A stretch of DNA of 64,000 nt from NCBI GenBank assembly GCA_017651645.1, contig JAGCCO010000018.1, forward strand, positions 78,692 to 142,691, read 5' to 3'. The notes below the pieces were generated by a model, which saw only the letters and a program-made list of their open reading frames with translations, did not search any database and was not told the origin of the DNA. The translations under genes were made by a program, and so were the position numbers. Below are positions 49,219-58,353 of this stretch, piece after piece (the first letter of the stretch is position 1; each line of letters opens with the position of its first letter). Source of the DNA: Bacteroidales bacterium (GTDB taxonomy: Bacteria; Bacteroidota; Bacteroidia; Bacteroidales; F082).

Positions 49219-51921
49219 ATGAAGAGATCATTCTTCCTTATTATAATGCTCGTTTGTTGTTTGGCAGGTTATGCCCAAGCCATCATCGACCCGCTTCTAA
49301 GTGAGGAGATGGCGCGACGCAACGATGTTGAGCAAATACAGGTTGTTGTAATCATGAAGTCGCAATACGACAGGACACAACTCAACCGTCGTGCCGAGCA
49401 TTTTGTCACCCGTGCAGAGCGTCGCGAGTTTGTCGTCAACGAGTTGAAGTCGTTTGCCGATGCTTCACAGTACGACTTGAAGTGTGTGCTTTCTGAAATG
49501 GAGCATCGCGGTATGGTTTCGGCTCCTACCGTCTTATGGATGGCCAATGCTTTGTATTTCGATGCCAATAAGGCGGCTATCCAAGACCTTGCAAAGCGCA
49601 ATGACATTGCGATGATTGGCTTTGCCGTTGAACGCAGATGTATTCCTGAAAGGGAAGAGGTGAGTCCTACAATGCCTTTAAGCGAGATCATGCCGAATGT
49701 GGCCCAAGTCCATGCCGATCAGGTATGGGACATGGGTTACAAGGGTCAGGGAGTTGTGGTGGCGGTCGTCGATTCGGGCGTCAACTACAACCATGTGGAT
49801 TTGGTCAGCCATCTTTGGGACGGCGGCGACGAGTTCCCGCATCATGGCTACGACGTGTACCATCATGACGATGACCCCATGGATGACCATGAATACGGTC
49901 ATGGCACGCATTGTGCAGGCATCGTCTGCGGTGATGGTACGGCGGGCAAGCAGACGGGTATGGCACCCGAAGCCACGCTGATGTGTGTCAAGTGCACGAA
50001 TCAAAACGGTTATTGTAATTGCGCCTTGCTCTCTGAGGGTATCCAGTGGGCTGTCGAGCATGGCTGCGATATTTTCAGCCTATCGACCTGCCTGCTCAAC
50101 CCGAGTGGCATCGACCGCGTTTTGTTGCGCCAAATCTGCGAGGCTGCCTTGGATGCGGGCATCGTGGCTGCCGTCGCTGCCGGAAACGAGGGCGACAAAT
50201 TGGACAGGTACCCGATCCCCAACAACGTCCGCGTGCCAAGCAACTGTCCTCCACCTTATATGGATGAAATCCAAGGGGAACATCCTGGTGGACTGAGCTG
50301 CGTGGTCAGCGTAGGGGCTGTCGATGCCGACGACAATGCTGCGGTCTTCACCTCTCATGGACCTTCTGCTTGGGCAAATACTGAGTATGAATACAATGAC
50401 TATCCCTACAACCCGGGCATCGGCCTTATCCGTCCCGATGTGTGTGCTCCTGGCGTGAATATCTGGTCATTGAACTATGAATATAACAACGGCTACAGGC
50501 CCATGAGTGGCTCCTCGATGGCCGCGCCCTGTGTGGCAGGGTGTATGGCCCTCATGTTGAGCAAGGATCCAAATATGACCCCTGCCGAGGTTTGCCGTAT
50601 CTTGGAAGAGACGGCTATGCCTCTTTCGGAAGGTAAGAGTAACATTTACGGCTTCGGCCGTGTGGATGCCTTGTATGCTGTCGGGATGGTTCCATCGAGT
50701 GGCATCAGATACCAGGACTATGCCATCAATGACGCTGCAGGCAACAACAACCAGAGGGTTAACCCCGGCGAGTCGGTCACCATGTCGCTAACGCTCAATA
50801 ATATCTATGACCAACCTTTAGGCAATGTGTCTGTAGTCCTGATGCCGGAGAGTGAGCATGTCGTCATCACAAATGACTCGGTTGTCTTTCCTGTTTTTGC
50901 CGCCAATGAAACGCTTACTGTAGAGGATGCCTTTGCCTTTTCGGTCGATGAAGAGGTGGAGGCTAGACAGAAGCTGTTGTTCCGCTTGGAGGTGTATGTC
51001 GATGGCGTGGTGACGGGAGTGTACAGGTTGAAAATCCTCGTTCATGATTATATTCTGGATTTTGGCGCCCTAGCTGTGTTGAACGACCCCAACGGCGACG
51101 GCTTCCTCAACCCTGGCGAGACCGCCGACCTGCGCGTGATAATCGACAATACAGGCAATGAGCTGGCTCCATGGGTGATGGGCACCTTGTCGACAACGAA
51201 CACGTTGATCACATTGAATGAGACAGAAAAGCCCTTCGGTACGATTGATGCCGGGATGGTGGGGTATGCTGATTTTAGTGTCAGCCTCGATGCTTCTGCC
51301 AACATAGATTTGACCGTTCCTTTTACGCTCGACTTAGTGGATGCCGATGGACGACACACAGTGTTGACCTTCGACTATCGGAATGTTTGTAAAGTCATCT
51401 TTTCGTTATACGATTCCTTCAACGACGGATGGCAGGACAACTACCTACAGGTGGACTATTCCGACGGCACTCCATCGGAACGAATGACCCTTAGTGATGG
51501 AGGTTCTGTGGTTTTTGTCAGGGAACTGGTCCTCAATTCCGCTTTCACAATCTCTTGGCATAACAGCTCGTGGAGTCAGGAGTGCAGTTTCGAGATCACC
51601 TACGAGGATGGCACGGTGATTTTCCAAAATGCCGGAGGGTTTGAGGAGGTCTTTTCTTTTGCTGTCGACTGCACCCACGGCATTGGCGTGGACGATTTCT
51701 TCGAGACAAAGCAAAACGTCAGCGTTTTCCCCAATCCGGCTTCTGGTGCTGTGACCATCCAGTGCCTAGGCATGAGGCTGATAGAGGTTTATTCCATGGA
51801 GGGTAAACTGTTGCGGCGTATTGAAGTGGACAATGACACCTATCAAATTGAGGGCCTTGGAAGCGGCATTTATCTGTTTTGCATTGATAATCAAGAGAAA
51901 TTTATAATTTTGCATCTTTAA
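49219..51921 (+). CDS. T9SS-exported subtilisin-like (S8) serine peptidase, copy 1
   Basis: Signal peptide (FFLIIMLVCCLAGYAQ), a pro-region to about residue 165, then the catalytic domain with D185 in VAVVDSGVNYNHVD, H228 in YGHGTHCAG, oxyanion N323 in AAGNEG and S433 in MSGSSMAAPCVAG. A beta-rich domain with the calcium-style loop NDPNGDGFLNPGETADL and a C-terminal T9SS sorting domain (VFPNPASGAVTIQC) follow. The substrate-cleft segment, usually SLG, reads FSLSTCLL here, so specificity may be altered. A paralogue follows 17 bases later. Confidence 0.93.
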   Translation: MKRSFFLIIMLVCCLAGYAQAIIDPLLSEEMARRNDVEQIQVVVIMKSQYDRTQLNRRAEHFVTRAERREFVVNELKSFADASQYDLKCVLSEMEHRGMVSAPTVLWMANALYFDANKAAIQDLAKRNDIAMIGFAVERRCIPEREEVSPTMPLSEIMPNVAQVHADQVWDMGYKGQGVVVAVVDSGVNYNHVDLVSHLWDGGDEFPHHGYDVYHHDDDPMDDHEYGHGTHCAGIVCGDGTAGKQTGMAPEATLMCVKCTNQNGYCNCALLSEGIQWAVEHGCDIFSLSTCLLNPSGIDRVLLRQICEAALDAGIVAAVAAGNEGDKLDRYPIPNNVRVPSNCPPPYMDEIQGEHPGGLSCVVSVGAVDADDNAAVFTSHGPSAWANTEYEYNDYPYNPGIGLIRPDVCAPGVNIWSLNYEYNNGYRPMSGSSMAAPCVAGCMALMLSKDPNMTPAEVCRILEETAMPLSEGKSNIYGFGRVDALYAVGMVPSSGIRYQDYAINDAAGNNNQRVNPGESVTMSLTLNNIYDQPLGNVSVVLMPESEHVVITNDSVVFPVFAANETLTVEDAFAFSVDEEVEARQKLLFRLEVYVDGVVTGVYRLKILVHDYILDFGALAVLNDPNGDGFLNPGETADLRVIIDNTGNELAPWVMGTLSTTNTLITLNETEKPFGTIDAGMVGYADFSVSLDASANIDLTVPFTLDLVDADGRHTVLTFDYRNVCKVIFSLYDSFNDGWQDNYLQVDYSDGTPSERMTLSDGGSVVFVRELVLNSAFTISWHNSSWSQECSFEITYEDGTVIFQNAGGFEEVFSFAVDCTHGIGVDDFFETKQNVSVFPNPASGAVTIQCLGMRLIEVYSMEGKLLRRIEVDNDTYQIEGLGSGIYLFCIDNQEKFIILHL
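51905..51912 (+). promoter_or_regulatory. -7 box for the second S8 gene, inside the end of the first
   Basis: TAATTTTG, 26 bases before the ATG at 51939, overlapping the last codons of copy 1. Confidence 0.55.
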
Positions 51922-51938
51922 TCTAAAATCTATTCAAT

Positions 51939-54900
51939 ATGAAAAAACTCTTTATTCTATTCCTGACGGCGGTCTGCTGCATGGCAGGCTACGCCCAGGC
52001 TGTCATTGACCCGCTATTAATCGAAGAAATGGGTCGCCGCAACGATGACGAGCAAATCAAAGTCTTGGTCATCATGAAGTCGCAATACGACCGGACGCAA
52101 CTCAACCGTCGTGCCGACTATTTTGCTACCCGCGCCGAACGTCGCGAGTTTGTCGTCAACGAGTTGAAGGCTTTTGCCGAGGCTTCACAGTACGACCTGA
52201 AACGTTCTCTCACCGAGATGGAACGCAATGGCATGGTATCGTCTCCCACTGTCATATGGATGGCGAATGCCTTGTATTTCGATGCCACAAAGGCGGCTAT
52301 CAACGACCTTGCCCGTCGCAACGATATTGAGATGATGGGATTTGCCAAGGAGTACAATTGGATTCCTGAGGACGACGCGCCTCGTCCGGCGATGTCCACA
52401 CGCGAAATCACGCAAAATGTCATCCAAGTGGGAGCCAATCAGGTGTGGGATCAAGGCTACATGGGGCAAGGTGTTGTGGTGGCTGTCATCGACACAGGCG
52501 TCAACTACAATCATGTGGACTTGGCTGACCACCTTTGGGATGGCGGTTCCGAGTTCCCTCACCACGGATATGACGTGAAAAACAACGACAACGATCCCAT
52601 GGACGACCATGGACACGGTTCGCATTGCTCAGGTACTGTGTTGGGTGACGGAAAGGCTGGATCGCAAACGGGTATGGCTCCTGCTGCCACGCTGATGTGC
52701 GTCAAATGTCTTGATGCCAGTGGAAACGGCGGTGCCCAAAACATCTCCTTGGGCATCCAATGGGCTGTGGAGCATGGCTGCGACTTGTTCAGCATGTCGC
52801 TTGGCTTGCCCAATTCATCAATTCCCGACCGCACTTTGTTGCGTCACACCTGTGAGGCTGCTTTGGATGCGGGCATCGTGGCTGCCATCGCCGCGGGTAA
52901 CGAAGGCAATCAGACATGGATGTATCCTATCCCGAACAACGTGCGTGTGCCTGGCAGCTGTCCTCCGCCTTATATGGATGCGGTGCAGGGAGAGAACCCT
53001 GGTGACTTGACTTGTTCGGTGTGCGTCGGTGCCGTCGACTACAACGACAACGCTGCATACTTCACCTCACGTGGTCCTGTCACTTGGCAAAACACTGAGT
53101 TTAGCGACTATCCCTACCAGCCTGGTATCGGCCTCATCCGTCCCGATGTGTGCGCTCCCGGTGTTGACATCAAGTCGTTGAATTATCAAAGTAACACGGG
53201 TTATACTTACATGAGCGGCACATCTATGGCCACGCCTTGCGTGGCAGGCTGTATGGCTTTGATGCTGAGTAAGGACATCAACCTTTCGCCGTCGGAGGTC
53301 TGCCGCATCCTTGAGGAAACAGCGGTTCCGTTGGCCGAAGGCAAGAGCAACACCTATGGCTTCGGTCGCGTGGATGTACTGGCCGCCGTTGATGCCATCC
53401 AGATGGGCGCTGTCCAATACAACGACATTTATCAAATCAATGATGAGGCAGGTAATCAGAACGGTCGCTTGAATCCTGGCGAGTCGGTCACGATGGGTGT
53501 CGTTATGGCAAACCTCAGTCCACAGCCGGTGAGCAATATTTCCATGGTCTTGACAACCGGGAATGGAAATGTAACCATCACGCAAAACACGGCTACTTGC
53601 CCCGATCTTGCCCCTGGAGAAGCCCAGATGGTGGAAGAAGCCTTCGCTTTCACGGTCAACGACCAGGTGATGGCCAATCAGACAATCCGTTTCAATTTGG
53701 AGGTGTATGTCGATGGTGTGCAGACAGGGACATACGGTTTGGTCGTTACAGTGTTCGATGATCAGTTGGAATACGGTACCACAGCCGTGTTGAACGACGA
53801 CAATGGCGACGGGCTCCTCAATCCAGGTGAGACCGCCGACTTGCGTATCTTTGTCGACAATTTGGGCAATCAATTGGCTGAGATGGTGGTGGGTACCTTG
53901 TCGACTAATTATGAGTTTGTTACTGTGAATGGAGCCGAGGGGAACTTTAGTACAATCGGTGCTGAACTGATGGGTTATGCCGATTTCAATGTCACGCTTG
54001 ATGCCGCTGCTCCTGATGATTTTGTCATCCCATTCACGCTTGACCTTGTGGATTTCAACGGAAAGCATACCGAGTTGACTTTCAGCTATAGAAACACTTG
54101 CAATGTCATCTTTTCGTTGCACGATTCTGGTAATAATGGCTGGCAGGGCTGTTATCTTACTGTGGCCTATTCCGGCGATTTGCCCACGGAACAGATGACT
54201 ATCGAAGAAGGTGGTTCGGCAATTTATACCCGCCATGTGACTTCCGGTTCCAGAATCATGCTTGTTTGGCATAGCGAACAAGGGGCTTCGCAATGTAGTT
54301 TTGAGGTCACTTACGAGGATGGCACAGTCATTTTTGAGAACCAAGGCGGTTTCAGCGGCAACAAGGTGTTCGAAATTAGCTGTACTATTGGTAGCAGTGG
54401 TCCCGGCTTCTGCGAGCCGGTGCGCAATTTGACTTATACTACAGACGGCAATCGCGTTGACTTGACCTGGGAGGCTCCCGAAAATCCAGCGTGTTTTGCG
54501 TATGAGGTTTGGAGAGGAAGCACCCAACTGGCGGTGAGCCCTGCAACGGAGTTTACCGATTATGTTGAGGAAGGGGTTTATGACTATTGTGTCTATGCTT
54601 GTTACAACGATTGCCAAAGCGAATATGTCTGCGCTGAGGTGGAAGTGTCGAAGTGCAGCCCGGTACAGAATCTGACCCACACCATGACCAGCGACCTGGA
54701 GTGCACCCTCTCTTGGGGTGCGCCACAAAATACAGCTGGATTGTTGGAATATCAAATCTTTATGGATGAGGTGTTGTTGGGTGCGACAAACGAACTGACA
54801 TACTCATTCACCATTCCTACGGGCGAGCACGACATCAATGTGAAGGCCGTCTTCGAAGAATGTGGAAAAGACGCTTTCATTCACATCTGCATCCTTGATG

Positions 54901-56093
54901 CGGTGGAGAACTTGGCGTATACGTTGGAGAACAGCACCGCTACCGTGACATGGGATGCCATTGAAGGCATTACTCAATATTGGGTGGAGGTTAATGGACA
55001 AGTCGGTCCATACGTTGAAGGGACACAATACGTCTTTGAGGTGGAAGATGGCTTGACTTCGGTCAAGGTGACACCCGTCTCAGAGACTTGTTATACCCTT
55101 GACGCTGAAATTGAAGTCTGTTACTGCAAACCTGTTGAAGATTTGTCGTTTGTCACAATGGGCGATACGGGTCTGCTACGTTTCATTTGGAGCGATGTTT
55201 CCAATGTTGAGTATTACGAAGTAGTACATAATGGCACTACTACCCAAGTCGCGCCTGAGGGTGGTGGAACAACAGTTTTCAATTTTGACGCGGTTGTGGG
55301 CACGAACACCATCTGCGTGACGGTGCATTCCGTCTATGGCTGCGACTCGGAACCGGTCTGCATGATGAAAGAAGTCTGTGCCGCTGTCGATGGCTTTGAC
55401 TATTCCTTTGTCGGCAACGAGGTCACGGTGACATGGAACGATGTTGCTGATCTTTACGCCATCTGGGGTGAGTATTGCGGGACGCCGGATTACATCGAAA
55501 CCAATAGTATCACTTTTGTTTTGGTAGAAGAAGACTTCCGTATTTGGGTGATGCCTGTTTACGAGGAGTGCCTGGCCTTTACGGCAGAATTTGGATCTTC
55601 AATCAACAACATGTCTCCTCAAATCAACATTATCGAGGTGCGTGAAGGCCTGATAGCCACGGCTTGGAATGCTGTGGACGGCACCATCGCCTATAACCTC
55701 TACCGCGATGGTGAACTGATGGCCGAGAACCTGACTGAGACCAATTACAACGACACCGAGATGGCCATTGACATGCAACATTGCTATGCCGTGCAGTCGG
55801 TGTTCGAGAAGGGCGTTTCCAGCCTGTCGGAAGAGGCTTGCGCCAACTACTTCCACGGCCTCAATGAAAACGACGGTAAGGTTGCTGTCTTCCCCAACCC
55901 GACCTCCGACAAAGTGACCATCGAATGTGTCGGCATGACCCTGATCGAGGTGTATACCACCGAAGGCAAGCTGGTGCAACGCATCAAAGTGGAGGGTGAT
56001 GCCTATCAACTTGAAGGCTTGGAGAGCGGTGTCTATACGCTTCGCATCATGGTGGGCGACGAAACGATTGTCCGCCGTGTCATCAAGATGTAA
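51939..56093 (+). CDS. T9SS-exported subtilisin-like (S8) serine peptidase, copy 2, with long Fn3-like extension
   Basis: Collinear with copy 1 through pro-region, catalytic domain and first beta domains: D185 in VAVIDTGVNYNHVD, H226 in HGHGSHCSG, N321, and S429 in MSGTSMATPCVAG. The cleft motif is the usual FSMSLG. After the shared NDDNGDGLLNPGETADL region comes an extension of about 500 residues with at least five fibronectin-III-like units, each bearing paired cysteines (PVRNLTYTTDGNRVDLTW and similar). A T9SS sorting domain follows (VFPNPTSDKVTIECVG). At 1384 aa it is 484 residues longer than copy 1. Confidence 0.93.
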   Translation: MKKLFILFLTAVCCMAGYAQAVIDPLLIEEMGRRNDDEQIKVLVIMKSQYDRTQLNRRADYFATRAERREFVVNELKAFAEASQYDLKRSLTEMERNGMVSSPTVIWMANALYFDATKAAINDLARRNDIEMMGFAKEYNWIPEDDAPRPAMSTREITQNVIQVGANQVWDQGYMGQGVVVAVIDTGVNYNHVDLADHLWDGGSEFPHHGYDVKNNDNDPMDDHGHGSHCSGTVLGDGKAGSQTGMAPAATLMCVKCLDASGNGGAQNISLGIQWAVEHGCDLFSMSLGLPNSSIPDRTLLRHTCEAALDAGIVAAIAAGNEGNQTWMYPIPNNVRVPGSCPPPYMDAVQGENPGDLTCSVCVGAVDYNDNAAYFTSRGPVTWQNTEFSDYPYQPGIGLIRPDVCAPGVDIKSLNYQSNTGYTYMSGTSMATPCVAGCMALMLSKDINLSPSEVCRILEETAVPLAEGKSNTYGFGRVDVLAAVDAIQMGAVQYNDIYQINDEAGNQNGRLNPGESVTMGVVMANLSPQPVSNISMVLTTGNGNVTITQNTATCPDLAPGEAQMVEEAFAFTVNDQVMANQTIRFNLEVYVDGVQTGTYGLVVTVFDDQLEYGTTAVLNDDNGDGLLNPGETADLRIFVDNLGNQLAEMVVGTLSTNYEFVTVNGAEGNFSTIGAELMGYADFNVTLDAAAPDDFVIPFTLDLVDFNGKHTELTFSYRNTCNVIFSLHDSGNNGWQGCYLTVAYSGDLPTEQMTIEEGGSAIYTRHVTSGSRIMLVWHSEQGASQCSFEVTYEDGTVIFENQGGFSGNKVFEISCTIGSSGPGFCEPVRNLTYTTDGNRVDLTWEAPENPACFAYEVWRGSTQLAVSPATEFTDYVEEGVYDYCVYACYNDCQSEYVCAEVEVSKCSPVQNLTHTMTSDLECTLSWGAPQNTAGLLEYQIFMDEVLLGATNELTYSFTIPTGEHDINVKAVFEECGKDAFIHICILDAVENLAYTLENSTATVTWDAIEGITQYWVEVNGQVGPYVEGTQYVFEVEDGLTSVKVTPVSETCYTLDAEIEVCYCKPVEDLSFVTMGDTGLLRFIWSDVSNVEYYEVVHNGTTTQVAPEGGGTTVFNFDAVVGTNTICVTVHSVYGCDSEPVCMMKEVCAAVDGFDYSFVGNEVTVTWNDVADLYAIWGEYCGTPDYIETNSITFVLVEEDFRIWVMPVYEECLAFTAEFGSSINNMSPQINIIEVREGLIATAWNAVDGTIAYNLYRDGELMAENLTETNYNDTEMAIDMQHCYAVQSVFEKGVSSLSEEACANYFHGLNENDGKVAVFPNPTSDKVTIECVGMTLIEVYTTEGKLVQRIKVEGDAYQLEGLESGVYTLRIMVGDETIVRRVIKM

Positions 56094-56114
56094 ACAGGTT
56101 TTCTACTTTAATTC

Positions 56115-56145
56115 AAGGTCGCTTCAATATGAGGCGACCTTTTTC
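56115..56145 (+). terminator. Terminator of the S8 pair
   Basis: AAGGTCGC/GCGACCTT stem with an 11-base loop and a T-run, 22 bases after the stop. Confidence 0.85.
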
Positions 56146-56146
56146 T

Positions 56147-56154
56147 TAATTTTG
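56147..56154 (+). promoter_or_regulatory. -7 box of the outer membrane protein gene
   Basis: TAATTTTG just after the S8 terminator, about 48 bases before the ATG at 56202. It excludes the longer frame start at 56160 as likely leader. Confidence 0.6.
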
Positions 56155-56201
56155 CGGCTTTGATACTATATGACTTGGATTTCCGTTCAATAATAAACCG
56201 A

Positions 56202-57023
56202 ATGCTTATGCGTAGAATTATTTTATCTGCTTTGCTTTGTGTCATATTGAGTGTTAATGCTTTGGCTCAGGAAGCCAAAGACATTATGAAAAGCCCTATA
56301 CCCGTGGCGATGTTTCAGGCGACTTATGCCTTTCATGTCCCTGGATTGGATACCAAGAAATTGTATGGGGTCAGCCATAATGTGGGTGGCGGTTTTGCCT
56401 ACAAGACCGAGTCCAACTGGCTGTTGACAGCCAATGCCAACTTTATCTATGGCACGAAACTCAATATAGACCGTGTGGAAATCTTTGGCGAAGGCATCAC
56501 CACCGATGTGGGTGAGATTATCGGTGGCGCTGGCAGTTTCACCACTTTGGAAATCAACCAGCGCGGCTTTCATATCCAAGGCGAGGTGGGACGGCTGTTT
56601 CCCTTTGGTCCCAATCCCAACAGCGGCTTTTTTGTGCAGGCTGGCTTGGGCTATCTCCGCAACCGTATCCGCGTGGATTATCCTGTGAACATGCTTAACG
56701 ACCCTTATCAGGTGGCTGGCGACTACAGATATGGCTATGACCGTATGCGTGGCGGCCCGGCGTTGCATCTTGAAGGCGGCTATTTGCTGCTCAGCGACAC
56801 CCGTCTGTTCAATGTCTCGATTTCTCTCGAGGTGACTTATGCCCGTACCCGTGACCTCCGCGACTATGATTTCCGCGTGTTCACCAATTCCGAGACGGGG
56901 GTGATGGAGCCTGTGGGATATACAGACCCGCACAAACGTTACAACGACCTCTATTATGGCATCCGCGTCACATGGAACATCCCGACCTATCAGCGGCAGC
57001 CTGAGGATTACTATTATAATTAA
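56202..57023 (+). CDS. Outer membrane beta-barrel-like protein, waaA operon
   Basis: Signal peptide (IILSALLCVILSVNALAQ) and about 250 residues of alternating beta strands (GVSHNVGGGFAYKTESNWLLTAN, HIQGEVGRLFPFGPNPNSGFFVQAGLGYL) ending in the aromatic strand YYGIRVTWNIP, so a small outer-membrane barrel is likely. The start is between ATGs at 56202 and 56208. waaA starts 3 bases after its stop. The same order, barrel protein then KDO transferase, suggests an envelope-biogenesis role (inference). Function otherwise unknown. Confidence 0.72.
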   Translation: MLMRRIILSALLCVILSVNALAQEAKDIMKSPIPVAMFQATYAFHVPGLDTKKLYGVSHNVGGGFAYKTESNWLLTANANFIYGTKLNIDRVEIFGEGITTDVGEIIGGAGSFTTLEINQRGFHIQGEVGRLFPFGPNPNSGFFVQAGLGYLRNRIRVDYPVNMLNDPYQVAGDYRYGYDRMRGGPALHLEGGYLLLSDTRLFNVSISLEVTYARTRDLRDYDFRVFTNSETGVMEPVGYTDPHKRYNDLYYGIRVTWNIPTYQRQPEDYYYN

Positions 57024-57026
57024 GGT

Positions 57027-58259
57027 GTGCTGATACTGTTTACCATAGGAGTCCTGCTTTATTCCCTTGTCGTAAGGCTTGCCGCATTGTTGGGCAATGC
57101 CAAAGCCAAGCAATGGATTGAAGGCCGAAAAAAGCAAGAGTCCTTGAACCTGTCGAAGGGCCCGACTGAGCAATGGATATGGTTCCATGCTGCTTCCTTG
57201 GGAGAGTTTGAGCAAGGTCGTCCTGTCATCGAGGCACTGAAGAAAGCGTATCCGCAATACAAGATCCTATTGTCATTCTTCTCACCATCAGGGTATGAGA
57301 TCCGCAAGGATTATCCCTTAGCCGATGAGGTGCTGTATCTGCCTTCCGACACGCCACGTCATGCTGCCGAGTGGCTGCAACGCCATCATTTCGTGGCGGC
57401 TTTCTTCATCAAATACGAGTTCTGGTTCAACTACATGCGTGCATTGAAAAAGGCAGGCATTCCTTTGTTTTATATCTCCCTCATCCTGAAGCCTGACTCG
57501 TATTTCTTCTGTTGGTATGGTTCATGGTTCCGCAAGCAGCTCCATAATGTGACCCATTTCTTTGTGCAGGATGAGACCACGGCCCAGTTGCTCCAATCCC
57601 ACGGCATGGACAATGTCACTGTGTGTGGCGACACGCGCTTCGACCGTGTGGCTGCCATTGCCAAGCAGGCGAGGCCTTTCCCTGAAATCGAGCGTTTCAT
57701 CCATGGACGCAAGTGCATCATCGCGGGCAGCACCTGGCCCCCTGATGAGCGGCTTTTGCTGAGTTTTCTTCCCAAACTGCCTGCCGACTACTGCCTGATT
57801 ATCGCTCCACACGACATCTCGGAGTCGCATGTGGCGCAGATCAAGGCCATGTTTCCTGAGACGCAATGCTATTCGGAGTTGGATGTTGAACAGCCATCGA
57901 GGATTTTGATCGTTAATACAATAGGTATGCTATCACAGCTTTACCAATATGCGCGGTTCGTTTATATTGGCGGCGGTTTTGGGGTCAATATCCACAACAT
58001 TCAGGAGCCTGTCACTTTCGGTTGCCCAGTGGTCTTTGGCCCAAAATACGAGAGCTTCAAGGAAGCTGTCGATTTGGTGCAGCTGCAAGGGGCTTTCTCG
58101 GTGAAAAATGCGACTGAGTTAGAGGCTGTTTTCACTCGATTGCTGGCTGATGACGAGTTTTACGAAAAGGCCTCCACGACATGCCGAAACTACCTCGAAT
58201 CACAGGTTGGAGCTACGGAAATCATCCTAAAAGGCTTTAAAAACGCACTTTTTTTGTAA
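57027..58259 (+). CDS. waaA: 3-deoxy-D-manno-octulosonic acid (KDO) transferase
   Basis: Adds KDO from CMP-KDO to lipid A at the inner membrane, GT30 family. The N-terminal membrane anchor is MLILFTIGVLLYSLVVRLAA. The catalytic glutamate is in FHAASLGEFEQGRPV, SFFSPSGYEIRKDYP and WFNYMRALKKAGIPLFYIS follow, and the CMP-site C-terminal domain shows AGSTWPPDERLL, APHD and YIGGGFGVNIHNIQEPVTFGCPVVFGP. The start is GTG, 3 bases after the previous stop; no nearby ATG fits. At 410 aa it is normal. Confidence 0.95.
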   Translation: MLILFTIGVLLYSLVVRLAALLGNAKAKQWIEGRKKQESLNLSKGPTEQWIWFHAASLGEFEQGRPVIEALKKAYPQYKILLSFFSPSGYEIRKDYPLADEVLYLPSDTPRHAAEWLQRHHFVAAFFIKYEFWFNYMRALKKAGIPLFYISLILKPDSYFFCWYGSWFRKQLHNVTHFFVQDETTAQLLQSHGMDNVTVCGDTRFDRVAAIAKQARPFPEIERFIHGRKCIIAGSTWPPDERLLLSFLPKLPADYCLIIAPHDISESHVAQIKAMFPETQCYSELDVEQPSRILIVNTIGMLSQLYQYARFVYIGGGFGVNIHNIQEPVTFGCPVVFGPKYESFKEAVDLVQLQGAFSVKNATELEAVFTRLLADDEFYEKASTTCRNYLESQVGATEIILKGFKNALFL

Positions 58260-58275
58260 AAATCAGCTGTTTTTA

Positions 58276-58305
58276 TTTGTTTTATAGTTTTATTGACTAA
58301 TTTTG
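58276..58305 (+). promoter_or_regulatory. Promoter of the PdxA-like gene
   Basis: TTTG (58276-58279) and TAATTTTG (58298-58305), 18 bases apart. Confidence 0.65.
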
Positions 58306-58353
58306 AAGTCTGATTTCCTGTTGAAATTCAGCTGAGTAAAAAAAAATGTGCCT

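Noticed and set aside
53067..54755. 562-aa open frame on the minus strand inside the second subtilisin gene
   Set aside because: Antisense to conserved S8 and beta domains; composition and lack of motifs mark it as a shadow frame.
56223..57257. 344-aa minus-strand frame across the outer membrane protein and waaA
   Set aside because: Antisense to two well-supported genes and their junction; no family features.
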